Below, piece after piece: positions 15,731 through 22,731 of a stretch of 39,612 bases of DNA (position 1 is its first letter; every line of letters begins with the position of its first letter). A program made the translations under genes and the position numbers. This DNA comes from Armatimonadota bacterium (GTDB lineage: Bacteria > Armatimonadota > Armatimonadia > Armatimonadales > Armatimonadaceae). The notes under the pieces are model-generated. The model was given only the letters and a program-made list of their open reading frames with translations. It was not told where the DNA came from and ran no database searches. The stretch is from NCBI GenBank assembly GCA_026392155.1, contig JAPLCP010000147.1:1-39612 (forward strand), written 5' to 3'.

Positions 15731-15759
15731 TTGACAAATTTTCAATATCACGTTAGACT
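15731..15759 (+). promoter_or_regulatory. Sigma-70-like promoter of pilin cassette 2
   Basis: TTGACA (15731-15736), 17-nt spacer, TAGACT (15754-15759). Same architecture and spacer sequence as cassette 1. Confidence 0.75.
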
Positions 15760-15964
15760 GTCGCATCTCTAAGAGGTGGGCAACATTAAAGCTTAAAAAC
15801 CTTTAGTCAAAAGCCGCACTTCATGTTTGTTATTTATCACGGGAGACACATGCGTTTACGCTGGTTCGAAAGAGAAACAGTTTTCGGGTGTCGTCGTGCG
15901 TCCTACTACTTTTTCTTTTCCAGCAAAGTTGTTTGTGAAAAAAATATACTCCGAGAGGGTAGTC

Positions 15965-16816
15965 ATGTCTTATCGAAAATTAAGCCTAGGTAAAACACGC
16001 CAGGCATTTACACTTATCGAACTCTTAGTCGTCATCGCGATCATCGCGATTCTCGCCGCCATTCTCTTCCCTGTCTTTGCACAGGCTCGTGCCAAGGCCC
16101 GCTCCATCACCTGTGTGAGCAACGTCAAGCAAGCCGCTCTTGGTGTGCTGATGTACGTCCAGGACTACGATGAAATGCTACCGCAGCTGGACAACGACCG
16201 CACCGCTGGTCATACACCGGACTGGGGCACCCCGGGCAATATCCAGACCTGGGGCAACCACATGTTCTTGGGAGTTGTTCAGCCCTACCTGAAGAACTGG
16301 GACTTCACCGTCTGCCCTGAAGCCGGCAAGACCAACTGGAAGATCGCGATTCCTGATGGTTCCGTTGCAGGTGCCCCCTACGTCCAAGCCATGGACGACG
16401 CCGGTTACTACGCCAGCTCCTTCTCCAAGATCGCCGTGAATATTCTGCTTGTCGAGTGGGGAGCCCGTGGATCTACGGCAGCGATCGCTCGCCCTGCGGA
16501 GACCACCATGCTCGTGGCCGACTCTGTCTGGGACAACACGGGTGTCGCGATTTCACAGGCAGTGGGTAACACCGGTGTCTGGCCGGAGAACGAAGCGGGT
16601 GGCTGTGTTGGTCTCGGAGGACAGGGCTGGACCTGGTACCTGCACTCCAACACCAAGGGTCGTGGCGGAAGCCGCGCGGCAGTGGAGTCGGGTCGCGCCA
16701 ATGTTGCCTTCGTCGATGGGCACGTAAAATCCATGGATCGCAACAATCTGGAGCGCTGTGACTTTAGCCCCGCCGCCAATGCACGAATCTTCACGTACTG
16801 GGAGTACCGCTTCTAG
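15965..16816 (+). CDS. DUF1559 prepilin-like protein, cassette 2
   Basis: 283 residues from the ATG at 15965, with GAGAGGG upstream. The leader and pilin helix match cassette 1 ([14 protein letters not shown], then [15 protein letters not shown]). The globular region (MYVQDYDEMLPQLD...) is different. The final motif is RANVAFVDGHVKSMD, but the usual His of H-X9-DG is replaced by Glu. It is more GC-rich than the first copy after the shared part, so one globular domain may have been exchanged, or the two have different origins. Separated from the lipoprotein gene by a single base, which suggests coupled translation. Confidence 0.92.
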   Translation: MSYRKLSLGKTRQAFTLIELLVVIAIIAILAAILFPVFAQARAKARSITCVSNVKQAALGVLMYVQDYDEMLPQLDNDRTAGHTPDWGTPGNIQTWGNHMFLGVVQPYLKNWDFTVCPEAGKTNWKIAIPDGSVAGAPYVQAMDDAGYYASSFSKIAVNILLVEWGARGSTAAIARPAETTMLVADSVWDNTGVAISQAVGNTGVWPENEAGGCVGLGGQGWTWYLHSNTKGRGGSRAAVESGRANVAFVDGHVKSMDRNNLERCDFSPAANARIFTYWEYRF

Positions 16817-16817
16817 A

Positions 16818-17030
16818 ATGAAAAAATCACTCTCTATCGCGCTTCTTATCGCGCTTCTGGTGTTGCCACTTTTTGGCTGCAGCAACAGCGCCGACGAGGC
16901 ACCACCCCCGCCCCCGAAAGGGGCTGGTGATAACAACTCTCCCGAGGCCAAAGCGGCTAAGGGGCTTGCACCACCTGACAGTGGCATGCCTCCTCCGGGT
17001 GGTGGAATGGGACTGAAGGGCAAGCGTTAG
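16818..17030 (+). CDS. Small Pro-rich lipoprotein, cassette 2
   Basis: 70 residues. The signal peptide MKKSLSIALLIALLVLPLFG ends at the lipobox Cys21 (L-F-G-C). The mature part is disordered and Pro/Gly-rich (APPPPPKGAGDNNSPEAK, then GMPPPGGGMGLKGKR). It shares with cassette 1 a lysine/arginine-rich end (GKGRK versus GLKGKR) and a similar length. Begins one base after the pilin-like stop. Confidence 0.82.
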   Translation: MKKSLSIALLIALLVLPLFGCSNSADEAPPPPPKGAGDNNSPEAKAAKGLAPPDSGMPPPGGGMGLKGKR

Positions 17031-17051
17031 TCGCTGTCCGAGCAAGTTAAT

Positions 17052-17083
17052 GCGGCGCAGAGCTTCGGCTCTGCGCCGTTTTT
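17052..17083 (+). terminator. Rho-independent terminator, cassette 2
   Basis: GCGGCGCAGAGC, tetraloop TTCG, GCTCTGCGCCG, then TTTTT. The T-tract runs straight into the promoter box of the next gene. Confidence 0.88.
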
Positions 17084-17091
17084 GTTACAAT
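17083..17091 (+). promoter_or_regulatory. Extended -10 (TGTTACAAT), leaderless start
   Basis: TACAAT at 17086-17091 with TG one base upstream, 5 nt before the ATG at 17097. Confidence 0.5.
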
Positions 17092-17096
17092 AGAGC

Positions 17097-18212
17097 ATGA
17101 GTTTACGGCTGGCGTTTTATGGGGCATCACTAACCGAGCTACTTTCTGGGCTGGAGCGCCTTGCACAGGCAGGGGTAAAGACTCAGCTCTATCTTTCCTC
17201 ACCGACGAGCCTTCCTGCGGATTTAGAAGTGCTGGGTTTATTGTCCGAGAGTCCGGCGGCGTTGCTGCCCTTGCGTGTCCCCGTTCACCATGCCTTGGCA
17301 ACGCCGGAGAGTCTAGGGGCGGTGCTGGCGCTCGGGGCTCGGGTGCTGGGCGCACAGGCGATTCCTCTTATCTTTGCCACGCCGCGTGAGGGGTATTTTG
17401 TTGCGTTTCGGGGGCTACACCGCCAGCTCTACCCCGAGTCACCGTGGGCGATTGCGCGCCAGGAAACGGATCTTGCTGTGCTACTCCATCAGCAGACAGA
17501 GTACTTCTCACTCTACGACATGAGCTGTTTGTACTTAGAGGCGGGACGCGAGGCGGTTCGGACACGCCTCAAAGAGATCCAGGGTGATCCTGAGCCATCT
17601 GTGATCTTTTTTGATTCTCTCACCACGGCGCACGAAGCGCTGGTGGGCGAGATCTTATGGGAGCAAAAGCCGCGCCTTGTTGTGGGCTCCGAAGGGGTTC
17701 AAACGGCACTACTGGCGGCCTGGGAAACGGCTCAGCTCCTCCCTGAGGTCGTGATGCTGACTCGCCCGGAGCCACTGGGCCAGCTTCTGGTTGCCCATGC
17801 CTCAGCCCTGCCCGAGTCCGTGGTGCAGCAAGACTGGGCACGTACGAATGGTTTCTTCTGCCATACTTTTCGTGATGCCCCTCGGGGGGTCAAGGTGGCG
17901 CAGGGAGCGCTCTCCGTAGGGCACAGTGTCTCGCTCTTTGCCGAAGACCCGGCACTGGGGCCAGAGCTGGCTCAGACGATTATTGCACTCCATCAGAAAA
18001 ACCCACAGCGACGGCTCGTGCTTTCATCGTCGGTGGCGCTTGCCCCAGAGCTTGGCATTGAGGCGCTAGAGTGGGTTGCCGCGCTCGCCTCGGGCTGTCC
18101 ACTCTGTCGGATCGTGGGTGGCCCACTGGAGGGCTGTGAGGTTGTGGTTCAGGCGGAGACGCTCGGGCCGGAGCCGTTTTTCCTGAAAGTGCGCCAGGGA
18201 ATTGCTGTCTGA
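17097..18212 (+). CDS. Divergent DUF1537/four-carbon acid sugar kinase-like protein
   Basis: 371 residues. Overall pattern recalls DUF1537 (OtnK-type four-carbon acid sugar kinases): an N-terminal strand and helix (MSLRLAFYGASLTELLSGLERLAQAG), a middle segment FFDSLTTAHEALVGEIL...LVVGSEGVQTALLAAW, and a C-terminal GCPLCRIVGGPLEGCEVVV...GPEPFFLK. The usual N-terminal acidic DDxTG is replaced by GASLTEL, so catalysis in the known way is doubtful. It may be a pseudo-kinase or have another substrate. The first 22 bases are also present at 15581 because of the duplication. The match to DUF1537 is from pattern only and should be tested. Confidence 0.5.
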   Translation: MSLRLAFYGASLTELLSGLERLAQAGVKTQLYLSSPTSLPADLEVLGLLSESPAALLPLRVPVHHALATPESLGAVLALGARVLGAQAIPLIFATPREGYFVAFRGLHRQLYPESPWAIARQETDLAVLLHQQTEYFSLYDMSCLYLEAGREAVRTRLKEIQGDPEPSVIFFDSLTTAHEALVGEILWEQKPRLVVGSEGVQTALLAAWETAQLLPEVVMLTRPEPLGQLLVAHASALPESVVQQDWARTNGFFCHTFRDAPRGVKVAQGALSVGHSVSLFAEDPALGPELAQTIIALHQKNPQRRLVLSSSVALAPELGIEALEWVAALASGCPLCRIVGGPLEGCEVVVQAETLGPEPFFLKVRQGIAV

Positions 18213-18263
18213 ATCCGCCATTTGGGGGAGGCAGGGCACGGTTGCTTGCGGCACTATCAGGGT

Positions 18264-18596
18264 ATGTCCGGTGAGCTTTGGGTATTGAGTGGCCTTGGGA
18301 GTATCGTGGTACTTTGGGGTGTACAGGGCCTAGGGAGCTGGTGGACAAATCTGCAGCAACAAGAGCAGATGGAAGCTGCCACCGTGGTACAGAAAGTCCT
18401 GGTTCACGAGCAGGGAAGTGGATGGGAGCCTGATGAGCGCTACGTCGTGACCTTCTCTCTCCCTGAGGGCGGTCGCCGCCACTTTGTGGTGACGGAGGTG
18501 CAGTACAAGCAGGTTTATGCTGGGCAGACGGGGCAGCTTCTCACACAAGGCTCTCAGTTTCGGAGCTTCACGCAGCTGAGCACGAAAATTAACTGA
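18264..18596 (+). CDS. DUF2500-like membrane protein
   Basis: 110 residues from the ATG at 18264. One hydrophobic N-terminal segment (SGELWVLSGLGSIVVLWGVQ), then a cytosolic or exported domain whose YVVTFSLPEGGRRHFVVT, YAGQTGQLLTQGSQFRSF fits the DUF2500 pattern (strand, turn, 'G..G.L..QG..F..F'). DUF2500 proteins are small membrane proteins of unknown role. A start at TTG 18222 would give 14 more residues, but the ATG is the only start that leaves the membrane segment at the N-terminus. Neighbouring genes share its direction with short gaps. Confidence 0.65.
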   Translation: MSGELWVLSGLGSIVVLWGVQGLGSWWTNLQQQEQMEAATVVQKVLVHEQGSGWEPDERYVVTFSLPEGGRRHFVVTEVQYKQVYAGQTGQLLTQGSQFRSFTQLSTKIN

Positions 18597-18630
18597 AGGA
18601 ATTTTGGGGGTGACGGTCAATACTAGTGTT

Positions 18631-20142
18631 ATGAAACGTACACTCGTGGCTTCTTTGCCGATCTCGTTGTTGTTCGCGCTTACCGGTTGCGGCGGCTCAG
18701 GCACGGCCATGGATAGTGCGAATCCGCCAGGCGGTCTGGCGACACGTGGCACAGCGGCAAGCATTGATCCCACCGCCGAGCCAGCAGGGGCGAGCGCGGC
18801 TCCTTTTACGCCCATTGGCCTCTTCGTCACCGGCACCGATGCCGTGACTCCTACCTGGGGCCATGTCTGGGCGACGGTCTATAAAGTCGAGGGCGTGGGC
18901 GCGGGTGAGAAAGATAAACCCGTCACGCTGTTTTCTAGTGGGGAAGGTCAGGTTCTAGATCTCACGCAGCCGGGCGCACTTCCGGGCGCAGGCGTGGCAG
19001 CCGCGAGCCTCGCTAGCATGACCCGAATCCGGGTCACCCTGGCACCATCGGTGCAGGCAACCAAGCCTGAGCAAAACGATGTCGAGACCATCAGCCTCGT
19101 GCCCGCCCTTCCCAAAGATGCGGAGGGGCGAGCCGTCGTGACTCTAACCCTCGCCAAGCCTTTTGAGGGAGGGACGTTGCCCCTCGCCGTAGATCTAACC
19201 AAGTTCGTCCCGCGCGACAATAAAGCGGGGCTAGAGCTGGTCCCAGGCGATGCTCCAAAGAAATCTCCCAGCCTGTCTGTGTCGGGTACCCTGCGCGGCG
19301 GTCTGCTTGTGCTGCCTGGCGGAGGACGACTGACGCTGGAGCTGAGCGGTGCACAGCTTGCCAACGCCGATGGCACACCAAAACCTAAGCCCACCGATGG
19401 CACTGCGGCACTTGCCGATGGGACACTCTCTGTAGATGGCAAGACCCTGACGGTCAGTCGCCTGACACTGGGCCGCCCCGAAGCCGCCGCGCTGGAAGGC
19501 ACGACTGCTGATCTTGATCCGAAGCTGGGAACCTTTACTCTAACCCTGAGCCATGCGACCGGCATTCTGCCAACACGCCTCGCGGTCACCGCAACTCTTG
19601 CGGAGAAAGCCATTTTTCGGAGCCGTGGTGGGCTACTGCTTGCCTCGGATGAGTTTCTGACCGCGCTCAAAGACAAGTCCACGATGGTGCGTGTCGAAGG
19701 CACCTACGAGCCCGCCACCGGATCACTCTCCGTGCGACGCGGCTGGCTTCTGGGCAAGAGCGCGCGTGAGGCCACGGTGACCGGAACCCTCACCGCCGAT
19801 GAGAAATCCGGCGCACTCTCCGTCACCGCTCCCACAGACTGGGATGGCTTTGCTCCCACCGAGAAACCCGTCGCCCTGACCACCACGACAGCAACAGCCT
19901 ATCTCGACGAGAAAGGCGCGACGCTTACCGCAGAAGCCTTCAAAGCCGCGCTGAAAGAAAAATCCGCCCGCGCTCTTGGCCTGCTTGACGGCGATGGTCG
20001 GCTGGCCGTCACCAAGCTCACGCTCGTTGCGCCCCTGCCCAAGCCAACGCCGGAGCCTGAGCCAGAGAAGAAACCTACCGAGCCCACGCCGGACAAAAAA
20101 CGTCCTCCCGCTATTACGGTGCCCGACAAAAAAGCCTCATGA
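18631..20142 (+). CDS. Large DUF4382-like lipoprotein
   Basis: 503 residues from the ATG at 18631. MKRTLVASLPISLLFALTGC gives the signal and lipobox (LTGC, Cys20). The N-terminal domain is DUF4382-like (GLFVTGTDAVTPTWGHVWATV, a long VxxLFS..GQVLDLTQPG segment). Three or four beta-rich repeats follow, each with a 'V.GTL....G.L.V' pattern. The last 40 residues are a Pro/Glu/Lys-rich tail (PTPEPEPEKKPTEP). Probably an outer-surface, beta-sheet protein anchored by lipid; no enzymatic motif. It overlaps the tag gene by 4 nt (ATGA). Confidence 0.72.
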   Translation: MKRTLVASLPISLLFALTGCGGSGTAMDSANPPGGLATRGTAASIDPTAEPAGASAAPFTPIGLFVTGTDAVTPTWGHVWATVYKVEGVGAGEKDKPVTLFSSGEGQVLDLTQPGALPGAGVAAASLASMTRIRVTLAPSVQATKPEQNDVETISLVPALPKDAEGRAVVTLTLAKPFEGGTLPLAVDLTKFVPRDNKAGLELVPGDAPKKSPSLSVSGTLRGGLLVLPGGGRLTLELSGAQLANADGTPKPKPTDGTAALADGTLSVDGKTLTVSRLTLGRPEAAALEGTTADLDPKLGTFTLTLSHATGILPTRLAVTATLAEKAIFRSRGGLLLASDEFLTALKDKSTMVRVEGTYEPATGSLSVRRGWLLGKSAREATVTGTLTADEKSGALSVTAPTDWDGFAPTEKPVALTTTTATAYLDEKGATLTAEAFKAALKEKSARALGLLDGDGRLAVTKLTLVAPLPKPTPEPEPEKKPTEPTPDKKRPPAITVPDKKAS

Positions 20143-20654
20143 CCTACTGCGAGTTCGTGCGCTCTGGTAAGGCCCATCCGGTTCATGTCCACTACCACGA
20201 CTCTGTCTACGGCTTCCCGGTCGAGAGCGACGATGCCCTCTTTGAGCGGCTAGTGCTAGAGATCAATCAGGCAGGACTGAGCTGGGAGACGATCCTCAAG
20301 AAGCAAGAGGGCTTCCGTGCCGCTTACGAGAACTTTGAGATCGCCAAAGTCGCCGCCTACGGCGACACGGAGATCGCTCGCCTGCTCGCTGACCCGGGGA
20401 TTATCCGCAATCGCCTCAAAGTACGGGCTGCGATCAACAATGCCCAGAAGATCTTAGAGCTTCAGGCCACGCACGGGAGCTTCAAGGCCTGGCTGGATGC
20501 GCATCACCCGCAAGAAAAAGCCGCTTGGGTAGCGCTCTTCAAGAAGACGTTCACCTTCACCGGCGGCGAGATTGTCGGGGAGTTTCTCATGAGCTGCGGC
20601 TATCTGCCCGGTGCCCACGCCCCCGACTGCGCGATAAACCCCTCACTTGCCTGA
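20139..20654 (+). CDS. tag: DNA-3-methyladenine glycosylase I
   Basis: Removes 3-methyladenine from alkylated DNA in base-excision repair. 171 residues, a little shorter than E. coli Tag (187). Start MTYC puts a Zn ligand at Cys4; His20 is in the conserved Y-H-D; the C-terminal pair is His160 and Cys164 (HAPDC). The helix-hairpin region LVLEINQAGLSWETIL and the GxIxNRLKV segment match the family. It overlaps the end of the lipoprotein gene by 4 nt, which suggests coupled translation despite unrelated functions. Confidence 0.93.
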   Translation: MTYCEFVRSGKAHPVHVHYHDSVYGFPVESDDALFERLVLEINQAGLSWETILKKQEGFRAAYENFEIAKVAAYGDTEIARLLADPGIIRNRLKVRAAINNAQKILELQATHGSFKAWLDAHHPQEKAAWVALFKKTFTFTGGEIVGEFLMSCGYLPGAHAPDCAINPSLA

Positions 20655-20663
20655 CTCAGGCGG

Positions 20664-20669
20664 TAAAAT
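20664..20669 (+). promoter_or_regulatory. -10-like TAAAAT, leaderless start
   Basis: TAAAAT lies 6 nt before the ATG at 20676; no SD sequence is seen. Confidence 0.45.
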
Positions 20670-20675
20670 ACCCTC

Positions 20676-22649
20676 ATGCAAGAGCGTTGGACGTTGGCGG
20701 AGTCGGGGATTGCGTGGGAGATCTCGGGGAGCGAGGGGCTTCCCCACGACGATCATGTGGAGCTGAGTGGGCGGCGGGTGAGTGCGATTATCCGCTACGG
20801 AGTGGATGACAAGCGCCGCTTGATCTTGAGCCGGGAAGTCATCTGGCCCACCCTTCGGCTCAAGCGCGATGATGTACGGGGCTACCTGCGGCGCACCTGG
20901 GGCAATGAGGTCATCCCCCCGATTCGCATTGAGGGCATCCCGCTCGTCCCGGGCCCCGTCCGCGAGGTGCGACTCTGGGAGGGACGGCTGACCATCACCC
21001 ACGGCCCGCTCGATGGGATTATCGTCCAGCGCCATCTCTTCCCCTGCGAAGACGAGCCTGCACTTTTAGAGCGCTGGAGCGTGATCAACTTCAGCGATGC
21101 CCCGGTTGGGCTGGAGTGTGTCACCGAAGAGGACACCGAGACCGTGGCCTGCTACGATGGCGATGTGCTGGTGAGTACTAAGATTGTCGAGGGGCCATCG
21201 CTTCTGGTGCGTCCCGGTGAGTTTGGCAATATCACCTTGGCCTTTGTCGCGCACAAGAAAAACGCGACTCAGAAAGCCCTCAATGTCCCCGACGAAGCCA
21301 TTTTTCGCGAGCGGCGCTGGAAGGCTCTGAGCGAGAAACTGGTGCTGACGACCCCCGATCCCGTGCTCAACCGGGCGTTTGAGTTTGCCAAGTGGCGCGC
21401 CGCGGAGAGCCTCTTTCACACCAAGATGGGGCTGGTGCACTCGCCGGGTGGTGGGCGCTACTACGGCGGCGTCTGGGCCAATGACCAAGCGGAGTACGCC
21501 AATCCTCTCTTTGGCTATCTGGGCGACTCTCTCAGCCACGAGGCCAGCGTCAACTGCTACGAAAAGTTCGCCACCGAGCTTACCTCACGCTTTCGCCCCT
21601 TGCCCTCGTCGTTTGAGGTTGAGGGAGATGTGATCTGGCGCAACTGCGGCGACCGGGGTGATGCCGCCATGATCGCGTCGGGGGCGAGCCGCTACGCGCT
21701 GGCACAAGGCGATAAAAAAATCGCCGAAAAGCTCTGGCCGCTGATTGTCTGGTGCCTGGAGTTCTGCCACCGCAAGACCGACGAGCGCGGCATTGTCCTC
21801 TCCGACACCGATGAGCTGGAGGGGCGTTTTCCCACCGGCGAGGCAAATCTCTCGACATCGTGCCTCGCCTACGATGGCTACAAACGTGCCGCCGATCTCG
21901 CCCTTGAGCTGGGTCACACGGAGCTGGCAGAGCAGTACAGCACTGCCGCCGCTGCGCTGGAGCTCGCCATTGAGAAGCACTTCGGAGCAGAAGTTGAGGG
22001 CTTCACGACCTACCGCTACTACGAAGCCAACACGACCCTGCGGGCATGGATTTGCTTGCCGCTTGCCCTCCTCCCCGGCCCTCCTCCCAACCCTGCGGAG
22101 GCAGGATTAGAGGAGGGAGAGAATACCGCTTCAGGCTCCCCCCTCCTCCTCCCCCCGGCCCCCTCCTCCCAGGGTTGGGAGGAGGGGGCCGGGGCACGTC
22201 GCGACGGCACGATTGCCGCACTGCTCTCGCCACAGCTCTGGACGGAAGATGGGCTGGCGACCGAGTCCGGCGATACGGTTTTCTGGGATCGGGCGACCCT
22301 CTATGCCCTGCGCGGGCTCTTTGTGGCCGGGGCCACGGAAACGGCGCTGGAGAAACTCACCGCCTACACCCACCGCCGCCTGTTAGGGGAGCACGTCCCC
22401 TACGCCGTCGAAGCGCACCCTGAGGGCAGTCAGGCGCATCTCTCTGCCGAGAGCGCCCTCTACTGCCGCATTCTCACCGAAGGGCTCTTTGGCATTGTCC
22501 CGCGCGGCCTAGAGCGCTTCGATGTCACACCCCGCCTCCCCGACGCCTGGAGTGAGATGTCGCTGACACTAGAGGGCTTTGGCGGACACTGGGAGATTCA
22601 GGTTCGCCGTGTTGCAGGGGAAGTGAAGACCGACGTGCGGCGTATCTGA
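20676..22649 (+). CDS. Six-hairpin glycoside-hydrolase-like protein with repeat insertion
   Basis: 657 residues. The N-terminal third is beta-sandwich-like (HVELSGRRVSAIIRYGV, EVRLWEGRLTITHGPL). The middle part is an (alpha/alpha)6-type catalytic domain as in glycogen debranching/amylo-alpha-1,6-glucosidase-like or rhamnosidase-like families: FAKWRAAESLFH, GGVWANDQAEYANPLFGYLGD, DTDELEGRFPTGEANLS and the final GDTVFWDRATLYALRGLF. Candidate acidic catalytic residues are in WANDQAEY and DTDELEG; the exact family is uncertain. Residues about 467-507 (PGPPPNPAEAGLEEG..., PAPSSQGWEEGAG) are encoded by two palindromic repeats (22075-22196) and look like an in-frame insertion between two helices. 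No signal peptide. Confidence 0.75.
   Translation: MQERWTLAESGIAWEISGSEGLPHDDHVELSGRRVSAIIRYGVDDKRRLILSREVIWPTLRLKRDDVRGYLRRTWGNEVIPPIRIEGIPLVPGPVREVRLWEGRLTITHGPLDGIIVQRHLFPCEDEPALLERWSVINFSDAPVGLECVTEEDTETVACYDGDVLVSTKIVEGPSLLVRPGEFGNITLAFVAHKKNATQKALNVPDEAIFRERRWKALSEKLVLTTPDPVLNRAFEFAKWRAAESLFHTKMGLVHSPGGGRYYGGVWANDQAEYANPLFGYLGDSLSHEASVNCYEKFATELTSRFRPLPSSFEVEGDVIWRNCGDRGDAAMIASGASRYALAQGDKKIAEKLWPLIVWCLEFCHRKTDERGIVLSDTDELEGRFPTGEANLSTSCLAYDGYKRAADLALELGHTELAEQYSTAAAALELAIEKHFGAEVEGFTTYRYYEANTTLRAWICLPLALLPGPPPNPAEAGLEEGENTASGSPLLLPPAPSSQGWEEGAGARRDGTIAALLSPQLWTEDGLATESGDTVFWDRATLYALRGLFVAGATETALEKLTAYTHRRLLGEHVPYAVEAHPEGSQAHLSAESALYCRILTEGLFGIVPRGLERFDVTPRLPDAWSEMSLTLEGFGGHWEIQVRRVAGEVKTDVRRI
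22075..22119. repeat. Palindromic repeat, family A (copy A2a)
   Basis: CCTCCTCCCAACCCTGCGGAGGCAGGATT-like core, the GGAGGCAGGATT sub-type also seen at 38774. Inside the glycosidase-like gene; it keeps the reading frame. Confidence 0.6.
22139..22196. repeat. Palindromic repeat, family A (copy A2b)
   Basis: A 19-bp perfect stem: 22153-22171 with 22176-22194 and loop GGGT. The core CCTCCTCCCA/TGGGAGGAGG is that of A1. Encodes PSSQGWEEGAG within the glycosidase-like protein. Confidence 0.7.
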
Positions 22650-22679
22650 TTTTTTACCAGTGATCTTGAGTTCAGGCCA

Positions 22680-22708
22680 TTGCTATTGGCTTCACGAAAG
22701 CTTAAAAT
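22680..22708 (+). promoter_or_regulatory. Promoter of DUF1501-DUF1549-WD40 operon
   Basis: TTGCTA (22680-22685), a 17-nt spacer and TAAAAT (22703-22708). The RBS GGAGGGA follows at about 22720. Confidence 0.6.
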
Positions 22709-22731
22709 AGACCAGCACGGAGGGACGAATT

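Larger units (their letters stand above)
15610..17118. repeat. Tandem duplication unit 2 (pilin-lipoprotein cassette)
   Basis: Starts at TAGGACGG (15610) and ends within the first codons of the gene at 17097. Same order of elements as unit 1. Confidence 0.85.
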
